DNA from: DASXKD01 sp963762735
GTDB lineage: Bacteria; Actinomycetota; Actinomycetes; Streptosporangiales; Streptosporangiaceae
Assembly (NCBI GenBank): GCA_963762735.1
Contig: CAVXMG010000049.1
Span: forward strand, 62,001 to 126,000
DNA: 64,000 nt
Direction of reading: 5' to 3'
This document shows, piece after piece, positions 50,213-59,159 of this stretch. Position 1 is the first letter of the stretch, and every line of letters begins with the position of its first letter. The notes under the pieces were generated by a model. The model was not told where the DNA came from, did no database searches, and saw nothing but the letters and a program-made list of their open reading frames with translations. Position numbers and translations under genes: made by a program.

Positions 50213-50759
50213 GCAGTTCGGCTTCTTTATGTTTGAGCAGCTCGTCCACTTGCGCGACGTAGGTGTGGGTGAGGTCCTCGAGTTCCCGCTCCGCGCGGTG
50301 CCCCTCGTCTTCGCCCGCGTCGCCGCCCTTGACCAGCTTGTCCAGCGAGTCCTTGGCGTGCCTGCGGATGTTGCGGATCGAGACGCGGCTGTCCTCCGCC
50401 TTGTGGCGGGCGACCTTGATGTACTCCCGGCGGCGCTCCTCGGAGAGCTCGGGGAAGACGACCCGGATGATCGAGCCGTCGCTGGCCGGGTTCACGCCCA
50501 GGTCGCTGTTGCGGATGGCCTTCTCGATGGCCTGCAGCGACGACTTGTCAAAAGGCTGGATGACCACCATCCGCGGCTCGGGGATGTGGAACGAGGCCAA
50601 CTGGTTCACCGGCGTCGGGGTACCGTAGTACTCGGCCGTGATCTTGGCGAACATTGACGGATGGGCCCGCCCGGTGCGGATGACCGCGAACTCCTCCTTG
50701 GCGACAGCGACAGCCTTTTCCATCTTCTCCTCGGCTTCGAGGAGGGTCTCGTCTATCAC
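50202..50759 (-). CDS. frr: Ribosome recycling factor
   Basis: A 185-residue protein of normal length. It begins MIDETLLEAEEKMEKAVAVA and holds IRTGRAHPSMFAKITAEYYG, TPVNQLASFHIPEPRMVVIQ and SEERRREYIKVARHKAEDSR, which form the two-domain RRF fold. It splits post-termination ribosomes together with EF-G. Part of pyrH-frr-cdsA, the standard bacterial order. Confidence 0.97.
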   Translation of the reverse strand: MIDETLLEAEEKMEKAVAVAKEEFAVIRTGRAHPSMFAKITAEYYGTPTPVNQLASFHIPEPRMVVIQPFDKSSLQAIEKAIRNSDLGVNPASDGSIIRVVFPELSEERRREYIKVARHKAEDSRVSIRNIRRHAKDSLDKLVKGGDAGEDEGHRAERELEDLTHTYVAQVDELLKHKEAELLEV

Positions 50760-50795
50760 AGCGGCTCCTGTCCCATCGCGTGCCTGCCGCGGCTG

Positions 50796-51683
50796 CTAAC
50801 CGCGGGCGCCAGCATCCTCAGGCCTGCTGACCAGCGTGCCGATCTTCTCCCCGCGCACCGCCCGCACGACGTTACCCTTTTCCATCAGGTCGAAGACAAC
50901 AATGGGCAGCCCGTTGTCCATGCACAGGCTCACCGCCGTGGTGTCCATGAACTTCAATTCCAGGCGGAGCACCTCACCGTAGTCAAGCTGATGGAACCGC
51001 ACGGCATCGGGCATTGTGCGCGGATCCGCATCGTAAACCCCGTCCACCTGCGTCCCCTTGAGGAGCGCCTCGGCGCCGATCTCCAGCGCGCGCTGGGCCG
51101 CGCAGGTGTCGGTGGAGAAGAAGGGGGCACCCAGGCCCGCCCCGAAGATGACGATCCGCCCCTTCTCCAGGTGGCGGATCGCCCGGCGGGGGATGTACGG
51201 CTCGGCCACCTGCCCCATCGTGATGGAGGTCTGGACCCGGGTGTCCACGCCGAGTTTCTCGAGCACGTCCTGCAGCGCGAGGCAGTTGATCACCGTGCCG
51301 AGCATGCCCATGTAGTCGGCCCTGGCCCGGTCGATGCCGCTCTCGGCCAGTTCCCGCCCGCGGAACATGTTCCCGCCGCCGACGACCGCCGCGACCTGGA
51401 CCCCGTCCTCGACAGCGGCGACGATCTCCTTGGCGATGCGCTTGACCACGGTCGGGGAGATGCCCAGCGGTTCCTCGCCGGAGAACGCCTCGCCGGACAG
51501 CTTGACCACGACACGCCCCCAGGGACGGTGGGCCCTGCCATTCCGGGCGTCGCCCTGGGGCACTTCCGCGGGCGGATGGCCGTTGGTCACCGGCGCGCTG
51601 CCGTCCCCCGCAGAGGCGGCGTCCCGCACGGCTGAGCCGAGGACGCGTGCCGCGCCGTCCCCCCTGTCGGCGCTGTTCTCCAC
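50796..51683 (-). CDS. pyrH: UMP kinase PyrH with N-terminal extension
   Basis: From GTG 51683 (AAGGAGG upstream) the protein has 295 residues. The kinase begins at about residue 53 (GRVVVKLSGEAFSGEEPLGI), with VVGGGNMFRGRELAESGIDR, DYMGMLGTVINCLALQDVLE, FGAGLGAPFFSTDTCAAQRA and ALLKGTQVDGVYDADPRTMP. It phosphorylates UMP in pyrimidine synthesis. The first ~50 residues (SAVRDAASAGDGSAPVTNGH) are a disordered leader not found in typical PyrH; the strong ribosome site supports it, though a start nearer residue 50 cannot be excluded. Confidence 0.95.
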   Translation of the reverse strand: MENSADRGDGAARVLGSAVRDAASAGDGSAPVTNGHPPAEVPQGDARNGRAHRPWGRVVVKLSGEAFSGEEPLGISPTVVKRIAKEIVAAVEDGVQVAAVVGGGNMFRGRELAESGIDRARADYMGMLGTVINCLALQDVLEKLGVDTRVQTSITMGQVAEPYIPRRAIRHLEKGRIVIFGAGLGAPFFSTDTCAAQRALEIGAEALLKGTQVDGVYDADPRTMPDAVRFHQLDYGEVLRLELKFMDTTAVSLCMDNGLPIVVFDLMEKGNVVRAVRGEKIGTLVSRPEDAGARG

Positions 51684-51722
51684 GAGGCCGCCTCCTTGGT
51701 TATCCGGTTCGCCAGCCGCCCC

Positions 51723-52562
51723 TCAGCCTGCCTGGCCGATCTGAAAGCGGGCGAATGCACGTACGGTAGCGCCCTGCTCGCTGAGCATCTGCTTGATCGT
51801 CTTCTTGGGTTCCTTGACGAACGGCTGCTCGATGAGCGCGACATCCTTGAAGAACGAGCCCAGCCGGCCTTCGACGATCTTTCCGATCGCCTGCTCCGGC
51901 TTGCCCTCGTCCCTGGTGATCTGCTCTGCGATGCGGCGCTCGTTCTCGACGATGTCGGCCGGCACCTGGTCGCGGGTCAAGTACTGCGGCCGCATCGCCG
52001 CGACCTGCTGGGCGACGTCCTTGCCCGCCTGCTCATTCGGCGCGTCCAACTGGACGAGCACGCCCACGGTCGGCGGCAGCGCCCGGTCGGAGCGGTGCAG
52101 GTAGCTGGTGACATAACCGCCCTCGAGCAGCGCGTACCTGCCGAGTTCCAGCTTCTCCTTGAGCGAAGCGCCGGCCTCGTCGATGAGCTGCTGTGCGGTG
52201 ACCCCCGGGCGCGCCTCCAGCGCCAGCACGGCGAGCCGGTCGGCGGCCCGCTGCGCCAGCGCGGCGGCGGTGATGTCCGCTGCCACGCCCTGGAACAGGT
52301 CGGTCTTGGCGACGAAGTCGGTCTCGCAGTTCAGCTCGACCAGGACCCCGGCGCTGGTGCCGTCGAGCGCCGCCGCAATGAGCCCGTTGGCCGCCGTCCG
52401 GGTGGCCCGCTTGTCCACGTCCTTGACGCCCTTGAGCCGCAACAGTTCCACGGCCTTGTCGAACTCGCCTTCCGCATCCGTCAGCGCGTTCTTGCAGTCC
52501 ATCATCCCCGCGCCGGTAGCGTCGCGAAGCCGCTTCACATCCGCGCTGGTGAAGTTCGCCAT
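51723..52562 (-). CDS. tsf: Elongation factor Ts
   Basis: A 279-residue protein from ATG 52562 (MANFTSADVKRLRDATGAGM). The UBA-like start, MMDCKNALTDAEGEFDKAVE and the core motif VELNCETDFVAKTD are diagnostic. It exchanges GDP for GTP on EF-Tu. An in-frame GTG five codons upstream was not used because the family starts with MANFT. It sits between pyrH and rpsB in the conserved order. Confidence 0.97.
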   Translation of the reverse strand: MANFTSADVKRLRDATGAGMMDCKNALTDAEGEFDKAVELLRLKGVKDVDKRATRTAANGLIAAALDGTSAGVLVELNCETDFVAKTDLFQGVAADITAAALAQRAADRLAVLALEARPGVTAQQLIDEAGASLKEKLELGRYALLEGGYVTSYLHRSDRALPPTVGVLVQLDAPNEQAGKDVAQQVAAMRPQYLTRDQVPADIVENERRIAEQITRDEGKPEQAIGKIVEGRLGSFFKDVALIEQPFVKEPKKTIKQMLSEQGATVRAFARFQIGQAG

Positions 52563-52649
52563 GTCCTCATCTCTCACTGTCTGATCTGAAAGCCTGATCA
52601 GTTCCGCTGGCGGAACCGGTGCCGCGGGCGGCCCGGCTCAGCCCGTTGC

Positions 52650-54041
52650 TCAGTCCGCAGCGACCGGGTCGCCCGCCGGGGCCTGCGCCCCGGCAACGTC
52701 GGCGTCCGCCCCGCCGTCCGCAGAACTGGCCTCCGCCGCAGCGCCATCCTGCCCGGTGGCGTCCGGTGCAGCGCCATCCTGCGCCGTGGCGTCCTGCGCC
52801 GTGGCGTCCGGCTGCGCATCCGCGGCCTGGCCGGTCGCGTCCGCTGTGGCAGCGTCCGCTGCGACTGCGTCTGCCGTGACTGCTTCCGCAGTGGCAGCGT
52901 CCGCGGTTTCCGCAGTGGCAGCGTCCGCGGTGGCTGCATCTGCTGCGGCAGCGTCTGCTGCGGCAGCGTCTGCCGTGACAGCGTCCGCCGTGACAGCGTC
53001 CGCCGTGACAGCGTCTGCAGTGGCTGCTTCCGCGGTGGCTGCGTCTGCCGTGACAGCGTCTGCAGTGGCTGCTTCCGCGGTGGCTGCGTCTGCCGTGACA
53101 GCGTCTGCCGTGACAGCGTCCGCGGTGGCTGCTTCCGCAGGAGCCGCGGCGGCCGGAGCCACTGGGGCAGTCTCGGCCGGAGCCACCGGGGCGGCCTCGG
53201 CCGGGCCAGCACCGTTGCGCGGCTCGGGCACACGCGCCCCGTCCTCGCTGCCCTTGCGCTCGAGCAGCTCACGCTCCCACTCGGCCAGCGGCTCCTCGGT
53301 GCCGAGCGCACCCACGGGCGAGGGCTTCTCGTCGGAGTCGGCGTCGCCGCCCCGGGCCATCAGCCCGTCGGCGACCGCGTCGGCGACGACGCGGGTGAGC
53401 AGCGAAACGCTGCGGATCGCATCGTCGTTGCCGGGAATGGGGTAGTCCACCTCGTCGGGGTCGCAGTTGGTGTCCAGGACGGCGATCACCGGGATGCCAA
53501 GCTTGCGCGCCTCGCTGACGGCGATGTGCTCCTTCTTGGTGTCCACCACCCACAGCGCGCTGGGCACCCTGGCCATGTCCTTGATGCCGCCGAGCGAGCG
53601 GTCGAGCTTGTCCCGCTCGCGGCGCAGGTGCAGCAGTTCCTTCTTGGTCATGCCGGAGCCGGGCACGTCCTCGAAGTCGATCTCCTCGAGTTCCTTGAGC
53701 CGCTGCAGGCGCTTGTGGACCGTCTGGAAGTTCGTCAGCATCCCGCCGAGCCAGCGCTGGTTGACGAACGGCATGCCGACCCGGCGCGCCTGGTCGGCGA
53801 TGGCCTCCTGCGCCTGCTTCTTGGTGCCGACGTACAGGACCGTGCCGCCGTGCGCCACGGTCTCCCTGATGAACTCGTAGGCCTTGTCGATGTAGTCGAG
53901 GGACTGCTGGAGATCGATGATGTAGATCCCATTGCGCTCAGCGAGAATGAACCGCTTCATCTTCGGGTTCCAGCGCCGGGTCTGGTGGCCGAAGTGAACG
54001 CCGCTCTCCAGCAGCTGCCGCATGGTGACGACCGGTGCCAT
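52650..54041 (-). CDS. rpsB: 30S ribosomal protein S2 with long repetitive C-terminal tail
   Basis: Residues 1-230 are a full S2 (MAPVVTMRQLLESGVHFGHQ, TRRWNPKMKRFILAERNGIY, VNQRWLGGMLTNFQTVHKRL, DTNCDPDEVDYPIPGNDDAI). The remaining 233 residues are acidic and Ala-rich: a linker with PVAPAETAPVAPA, then about 20 units of a pentad like (A/T)-A-D-A-V/A (residues 305-403), then a Gln/Asp/Gly-rich end. Actinobacterial S2 often has an extension, but I know of none this long. The ribosome site AGGAAGGGG precedes ATG 54041. Confidence 0.95.
   Translation of the reverse strand: MAPVVTMRQLLESGVHFGHQTRRWNPKMKRFILAERNGIYIIDLQQSLDYIDKAYEFIRETVAHGGTVLYVGTKKQAQEAIADQARRVGMPFVNQRWLGGMLTNFQTVHKRLQRLKELEEIDFEDVPGSGMTKKELLHLRRERDKLDRSLGGIKDMARVPSALWVVDTKKEHIAVSEARKLGIPVIAVLDTNCDPDEVDYPIPGNDDAIRSVSLLTRVVADAVADGLMARGGDADSDEKPSPVGALGTEEPLAEWERELLERKGSEDGARVPEPRNGAGPAEAAPVAPAETAPVAPAAAAPAEAATADAVTADAVTADAATAEAATADAVTADAATAEAATADAVTADAVTADAVTADAAAADAAAADAATADAATAETADAATAEAVTADAVAADAATADATGQAADAQPDATAQDATAQDGAAPDATGQDGAAAEASSADGGADADVAGAQAPAGDPVAAD
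52833..53129 (-). repeat. 15-bp tandem repeat encoding Ala/Thr/Asp pentads in rpsB
   Basis: About twenty 15-bp units, on the plus strand variants of GCGTCTGCCGTGACA and GCGTCCGCGGTGGCT. The unit length is a multiple of three so the frame is kept. Units differ mainly at synonymous or V/A and T/A positions, with blocks of identical units that suggest slippage or unequal crossing-over. Confidence 0.9.
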
Positions 54042-54323
54042 ACCGGTGTCCCCTTCCTGCTCGTGCGCCGGCCCTCATGGAGCGGCGCGTTCGGTTGGTC
54101 CTGGCGCCCGTGCGCACACACCGCGGCGAACAACACCGCGGACCGAAGGGTGCGCACCGCAGGGAGACCCCGGCGGCGAGCGGACGCGCGAATTTGGCCG
54201 GAAGACCGTACCGCAAGGGAAGCGGACTCGCCGACCGCCCAGTAGTCTACCCGCTCCCGCCCCGGCCGCGCTCTGCGTGAAGGAGCCCGCCGTCTCCGCG
54301 GGCGTCGTAGCGCAATGACTATC

Positions 54324-55317
54324 TCAAGCGCGAGGGTGCGCCTGCCGGTATGCCGACTGCAGCCGCTCGATGGAGACGTGCGTATAGATCTGTGTACTGG
54401 TCAGCGACGCGTGACCGAGGATCTCCTGCACGCTGCGCAGGTCGGCGCCGCCTTCGAGCAGATGCGTCGCGGCCGCGTGGCGCAGGCCGTGCGGGCCCGA
54501 GTCGGGCGTGCCAGGTACCGCGGCCAGGCAGGCGTGGACCACGCGGCGCGCGGTCCGCGGGTCGATGCGCCGGCCGCGCGCCCCGAGGAACAGCGCGTGC
54601 CGGCTGTCCGGCGTCACCAGGACGGGCCGCCCGGACCGCGCCCAGGCGGCCACGGCCTTGACGGCCGGTATGCCGGCGGGCACCGTCCGTTCCCGGTTGC
54701 CCTTGCCGAGCACCCGCACCGTGCGCCGTTCCTCGTCCAGGTCACCGAGGTCCAGGCCGCACAGTTCGCCGACCCGGATGCCCGTCGCGTAGAGGAGTTC
54801 GACGATCGCCATGTCGCGCAGCGCCAGCGCCGCGTCCTGGTCGGACGGGCCCGCGGGGCCGGGCGGGCCCGCTCGCTCGGGGCCGGGCCGGGCCGTCTTG
54901 CGCGGCCGCGGCGGACGCCGCCAGCACCGCGGCCACCTGGTCCTGGGAGAGCACCTCGGGAAGCCGGCGGGGGATCCGCTGCATGCCGAGCAGAGACCCG
55001 GGGTCGGACGGCATCAGGCCGCGGGCACGGGCGAAGGCGGTGAAGGCCCTGGCCGCGGCGGCGCGCCTGGCCAGGGTGGCCCGGGACTGGCCGCGGCCGT
55101 GCTGATCGGCCAGCCAGGCCCGCAGGGTCCCGACGCCGAGATCCGCCGGGCCGGTGACACCGGCGGAGGCGGCATGCTCCAGCAGCGCTGCGACGTCGCC
55201 GAGGTAGGCCCGGACCGTGTGCCTGGACAGTCCCCGCTCGGCCTCGATGTGGTGCCGGAAGGCTTCCAGGGCGGCATCCAGCCCCGCAGGCAGGGAGGCG
55301 GGCTCCGGGGATGCCAC
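54324..55317 (-). CDS. xerC: Tyrosine recombinase XerC, one apparent frameshift
   Basis: From GTG 55317 the SAM-like core-binding domain reads FRHHIEAERGLSRHTVRAYL, LADQHGRGQSRATLARRAAA and RIPRRLPEVLSQDQV. Near 54860-54890 the frame breaks in a GC-only stretch; the catalytic domain continues one base over with SDQDAALALRDMAIVELLYA, TGIRVGELCGLDLGDL (first Arg), HGLRHAAATHLLEGG (His, Arg), ILGHASLTSTQIYTHVSIER (His, nucleophile Tyr) and a stop at 54324. XerC resolves chromosome dimers at dif with XerD. A one-base sequence error is the likely cause. Nothing suggests a mobile element. Confidence 0.87.
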
Positions 55318-55325
55318 CGGTCAGT

Positions 55326-57440
55326 TCACTCCACAGTCACGCTCTTGGCCAGGTTGCGGGGCTTGTCGACGTCATTCCCGAGCGTGACCGCCGCGTGGTA
55401 AGCGAGCAGTTGCAGCGGCACCGAAAGCAGGATCGGGTCCAGCTCGGGCTCGTTCTTGGGCACCTCCACCATGTCGTCGGCAAGCCTTGCATCCAGCGTG
55501 CCATGGCCGACCACGAGTATCCGGCCGCGGCGCGCCTTGATCTCGCCCAGCGTGGAGATGTTCTTGTCGCGTAGCTCGTCGTCGGGCACCAGCGCGACCG
55601 TTGGCAGGTCGGGACCGACCAGCGCCAGCGGCCCGTGCTTGAGCTCGCTCGCCGGATAGGCCTCCGCATGCAGGTAGGAGACCTCCTTGAGCTTCTGCGC
55701 GCCCTCCCGGGCAATGGGCCAGCCGCGGACCCGGCCGACGAAGAACATGCCGTGGTAGCCGGTGAGGTCCTTGGCCAGCTCCGCGATCCGCTCCTCCTCG
55801 GCGAGGATCTGGCTGACCTGCCCGGGCAGCGCGTGCAGTCCGGCGATGACGCGGGCCCCGTCCGCCGGGGACAGGTCGTGGATCCGTCCGAGGTGCAGGG
55901 CGAGCAGCGAGAACACCACGCAGGTCGCGGTGAACGTCTTGGTGGAGGTGACCGAGATCTCCGGGCCCGCGTGCAGGTACACGCCGCCCTCGCACTCCCG
56001 GGCGATGGCACTGCCGACCGCGTTGACCACGCCGATCACGCGGCCGCCCTTGCGCTTCAGTTCCCGGACCGCGGCCAGGGTGTCGTGGGTCTCGCCGGAC
56101 TGGCTCACCGCGATGTAGAGCGTGTCCGCCTCGACCACCGGGTTGCGGTACCGGAACTCCGACGCCGCCTCGGCGTCCGCCGGAATCCGGGCGAGTTCCT
56201 CGATGAGCTGCGCGCCGACCTGCCCGGCGTAAAAGGCCGAACCGCAACCCAGGATCTTCACCCGCCTGATGGCCCGTGCCTCGCGGGCGTCGATGTTCAG
56301 CCCGCCGAGGTGGGCGGTGTGGAACCGCTCCTCGATCCGGCCCCGCAGCGCCCGCTCCACGGTCCTGGGCTGCTCGTGGATCTCCTTGCGCATGAAGTGC
56401 GTGTAGCCGTCGGCGGTGTAGGAGCGCAGGTCGGCCTCGATGAGCAACGGCTCGTGCGTGGTCGTGCGGGCGTCCAGCGTGGAGGTGTGGAAGCCGTCGG
56501 CGCGGACCGTCGCCACCTCGCCGTCGTCCAGGTGCACCACCTGGCGGGTGTAGCGGACCAGGGCGGCGACATCCGAGGCGACGAACATCTCCTTGTCGCC
56601 GATGCCGAGCACGACCGGGCTGCCGTTTCGCGCGGCCACGACCCGGTCGGGATAGCGGGCGTCGAGCACCACGATGCCGTAGGTGCCGACCACGGAGGTG
56701 AGTGCCTGGCGCACCGCCTCCTCCAGGTCACCGCCAACCTCGTGGTCGGCCGGGGTGCCGTTGCCGCGGCCGGCCTTCCCCGTGCCGGTTGCGCTTCGCG
56801 CGCCGCTGGCCTTAGCCGCAGCACCGCTGGCCTTAGCCGCTGCACCGTTGGTCTTTGCCGGTGCACCGTTGGTCTTTAGCGTGGCGCCGCTGCCGTTCGC
56901 TCTGCTGCCACGCGCCGCACCGTTGTGCTCCGTGGCGCCGGTCTGCTCAACGGCGCCAGCGTTCTCGGCGCCATCTGCCGCGCCACCGGCTGCCGCGCCG
57001 GCGAGTGCCGCGCCGCGGGGCGGCGGCAGGTAGCCGCCTGCCCGGGCGATCAGGTGCGCCAGGACCTCGCTGTCGGTCTCCGAGACGAACTCCGCTCCTT
57101 CGGCGATCAGCTTGGCGCGCAGTTCGTCCGCGTTCTCGATGATCCCGTTGTGGACCACGGCAACCGGGCCGACGACGTGCGGGTGGGCGTTGATGTCGCT
57201 CGGCTCGCCGTGGGTCGCCCACCGGGTGTGGCCGATGCCGGGGCTGCCCTTGAACCGCGCCGGGAGGGTCGCTCCCAGGCCCGCGACCCGGCTTTTGGCC
57301 TTGTGCACGCGCATGCCGCCGGTACGGGACAGCACAGCAATCCCGGCGGAGTCATAACCGCGGTATTCCAGCTGAGCCAGCCCCTCCAGCAGGATGGGCA
57401 CACAATCCCGGCTCCCCACATGCGCAACGATCCCGCACAC
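55326..57440 (-). CDS. glmS: Glutamine-fructose-6-phosphate aminotransferase GlmS with ~100-residue insert
   Basis: The start is GTG 57440, so that the next residue is the catalytic Cys (VCGIVAHVGSRD) freed by Met removal. The glutaminase domain shows GHTRWATHGEPSDINAHPH and HNGIIENADELRAKLIAEG; the SIS domains show GCGSAFYAGQVGAQLIEELA, AVSQSGETHDTLAAVRELK, TSTKTFTATC and ELKHGPLAL. It makes glucosamine-6-phosphate for cell wall and mycothiol. Length is 704 residues versus about 600-620 usually: residues ~137-237 are an Ala/Gly/Asn-rich insert (KTNGAAAKASGAAAKASGA) between glutaminase strands. Confidence 0.94.
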   Translation of the reverse strand: MCGIVAHVGSRDCVPILLEGLAQLEYRGYDSAGIAVLSRTGGMRVHKAKSRVAGLGATLPARFKGSPGIGHTRWATHGEPSDINAHPHVVGPVAVVHNGIIENADELRAKLIAEGAEFVSETDSEVLAHLIARAGGYLPPPRGAALAGAAAGGAADGAENAGAVEQTGATEHNGAARGSRANGSGATLKTNGAPAKTNGAAAKASGAAAKASGARSATGTGKAGRGNGTPADHEVGGDLEEAVRQALTSVVGTYGIVVLDARYPDRVVAARNGSPVVLGIGDKEMFVASDVAALVRYTRQVVHLDDGEVATVRADGFHTSTLDARTTTHEPLLIEADLRSYTADGYTHFMRKEIHEQPRTVERALRGRIEERFHTAHLGGLNIDAREARAIRRVKILGCGSAFYAGQVGAQLIEELARIPADAEAASEFRYRNPVVEADTLYIAVSQSGETHDTLAAVRELKRKGGRVIGVVNAVGSAIARECEGGVYLHAGPEISVTSTKTFTATCVVFSLLALHLGRIHDLSPADGARVIAGLHALPGQVSQILAEEERIAELAKDLTGYHGMFFVGRVRGWPIAREGAQKLKEVSYLHAEAYPASELKHGPLALVGPDLPTVALVPDDELRDKNISTLGEIKARRGRILVVGHGTLDARLADDMVEVPKNEPELDPILLSVPLQLLAYHAAVTLGNDVDKPRNLAKSVTVE

Positions 57441-57478
57441 GTACCGCTCCTTCACTCTGGCGCAGGCGGCGCGATCGT

Positions 57479-57772
57479 TCAGCCATAGACGACACGGCGA
57501 AGCTGCCGCAGCGACAGCTGCGGCGGAGCCACTCGCCTGGCCGGCAGTTCGGCCGCGATCCGCGCGAAAACCTGCTCGTTCGTGAGCCCCCCTGTTTTCA
57601 GCTCACGATGGCGCCGGCGCACGAACTCCTCCGCGGACTCGCCGAAGTAGCCAAGCACCTCTGCCACCACCCGTGCCGCCTCGCCCTGGCTGAGCGGGCT
57701 GGTACGGGCCAGGTGGGTCACGAGTTCCTCATGCGCCCGTACTGCGCTCGTCACCATAGCAGGATGGCTCAT
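57479..57772 (-). CDS. Uncharacterised helical protein upstream of glmS
   Basis: About 97 residues; ATG 57772 and ATG 57757 are equally possible and neither has a clear ribosome site. The sequence (AHEELVTHLARTSPLSQGEA, VVAEVLGYFGESAEEFVRRR, LTNEQVFARIAAELPARRVA, LSLRQLRRVVYG) is helical and charged with no recognised domain. It lies 38 bp upstream of glmS on the same strand, so a shared transcript is likely. Confidence 0.6.
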   Translation of the reverse strand: MSHPAMVTSAVRAHEELVTHLARTSPLSQGEAARVVAEVLGYFGESAEEFVRRRHRELKTGGLTNEQVFARIAAELPARRVAPPQLSLRQLRRVVYG

Positions 57773-57783
57773 TACTGTATGGA

Positions 57784-57827
57784 AATGCAAGATTCCTGCC
57801 CGCTATCGGGCAGGAATCTGGCATTTA
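57784..57827. terminator. Long inverted repeat at the end of dprA
   Basis: AAATGCAAGATTCCTGCCCG, loop CTAT, CGGGCAGGAATCTGGCATTT: 20-bp arms with one mismatch. The right end overlaps the dprA stop codon (57825-57827), and the left end lies 11 bp before the next minus-strand gene. A G/C stem with A/T ends suggests a factor-independent terminator for dprA; its size and symmetry would also allow a protein-binding site. Confidence 0.6.
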
Positions 57828-59159
57828 TGCGTTTGGTCCGACATGTGACGTGGGTTGCGGCCGCCGCAGCCGCCAGCCACGCTCGCAGCGCTCCACGAAT
57901 CCGGCGGCTGCCAGCCCGCCGAGACAGCGCATGACCGTGTCGAAGTCCACCCCGGCGGCAATCGCGATCCTGGCAGGCCCTCGCCCGATCCGGGCCGGGA
58001 CCGCCTCCAGAACCCGGCTGTCCTCCGGGCCGAGCAGGTCACGAGCGAGCACTGGTCCGCGCCGCTGCCCAGGCGGTGGCTCGTCCGCGGAGAACTCAAG
58101 CAACTCCATCACATCCCGCGCGCCGGTGACGCACACCGCGCCCCATTCCCTGATCGCCTCGTGGCAGCCAGCCGACTGCTGAGACGTCACCGGCCCAGGC
58201 ACGGCCATCAACGGCCGGCCCTGGTCATGGGCATGGCGTGCGGTGTTGAGCGCCCCGCTGCGCAGCGCCGCCTCCACCACCACGGTGCCTCGGCTCAGTG
58301 CGGCGATCACCCGGTTGCGGACCAGGAACCCACGCTTGGTCGGCATCTGGCCCGGTGGCCATTCGCTGACGAGCGCGCCCTGTTCCCTGATCGACCGGAA
58401 GAGCCCCTCGTGAGCCTGGGGGTAGGCGCGGTCCACCCCGCACGGCAGAACCGCGACGGTGACGCCGGCCACGGCGATCGCGCCACGGTGCGCGCAGCCG
58501 TCAATGCCGAACGCGCCCCCGGACACGATCGTCCAGCCCGCGTCGGCGAGCGAGACGGCCATCTCGCCACAGACGTAACAGCCGTACCCGGTCGCCGCCC
58601 TGGTCCCCACCACCGAGACCGACCGCAGGCAGGCATAACGGAGGTCCGCGTGCCCGCGCACCCACAGCCCCCAGGGACGGGCCTCGCCCAGTACGTCGAG
58701 CTGACTTGGCCATTCCGCGTCACCGGGGATGACCAGCCGGGTGCCGTCGCGCCACCAGGCGGCCAGTTCGGGTTCGGACGGCACCTCGCCCAGCCTGGCC
58801 GACCAGCGGCGCAGGGCACGCTCCAGCCGCGGTTTCCCGCCGGGCCCGCCACTGCCGCCGGGCCCGCCACTGCCGCCGGGTCGCCACTGCCGCCGGCCCG
58901 CACTGCCACCCGGCCCGGCGCTGTCCTCCCAGAGCACGCCGCTGCCCATGAGACCCCCGCCGAGCACCTCACCGGGTTCCGGCACGGCAGTGCCTGCGGG
59001 CACCGCGGCCGTGCGCGGCATCCGGCCCTCGGTCAGGGCAGCCACGATCTCGGCCGGCGGGCAGAAGCGCAACAGGATGCCCATGGCCGGGTCTCCGGGC
59101 TCGGCGACCCACGTGAGGGCGGCGCGGGCAATCCGCTCCGCCTCGGCCGGAGCGCTCAT
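57825..59159 (-). CDS. dprA: DNA-processing protein DprA
   Basis: A 444-residue protein from ATG 59159, which overlaps the yifB stop. The Rossmann-like core reads SVSVVGTRAATGYGCYVCGE, TIVSGGAFGIDGCAHRGAIA, VAVLPCGVDRAYPQAHEGLF and SGALNTARHAHDQGRPLMAV; a C-terminal winged helix follows (LEAVPARIGRGPARIAIAAG). DprA loads RecA onto incoming single-stranded DNA. Between the N-terminal helical part and the core, residues ~80-110 hold a tandem GGSGGPGG insert from an 18-bp repeat (58843-58895). Confidence 0.94.
   Translation of the reverse strand: MSAPAEAERIARAALTWVAEPGDPAMGILLRFCPPAEIVAALTEGRMPRTAAVPAGTAVPEPGEVLGGGLMGSGVLWEDSAGPGGSAGRRQWRPGGSGGPGGSGGPGGKPRLERALRRWSARLGEVPSEPELAAWWRDGTRLVIPGDAEWPSQLDVLGEARPWGLWVRGHADLRYACLRSVSVVGTRAATGYGCYVCGEMAVSLADAGWTIVSGGAFGIDGCAHRGAIAVAGVTVAVLPCGVDRAYPQAHEGLFRSIREQGALVSEWPPGQMPTKRGFLVRNRVIAALSRGTVVVEAALRSGALNTARHAHDQGRPLMAVPGPVTSQQSAGCHEAIREWGAVCVTGARDVMELLEFSADEPPPGQRRGPVLARDLLGPEDSRVLEAVPARIGRGPARIAIAAGVDFDTVMRCLGGLAAAGFVERCERGWRLRRPQPTSHVGPNA

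Noticed and set aside
52598..53311. Open frame on the minus strand inside the rpsB tail, Arg/Pro/Leu/Thr repeats
   Set aside because: It is the shifted reading of the 15-bp tandem repeat in rpsB; the pattern follows from the repeat, not from selection for this protein.
54324..55317. Mobile integron or phage integrase
   Set aside because: The recombinase has the size and motifs of XerC and sits in the conserved rpsB-dprA region; no att repeats, cargo or other mobile genes are nearby.
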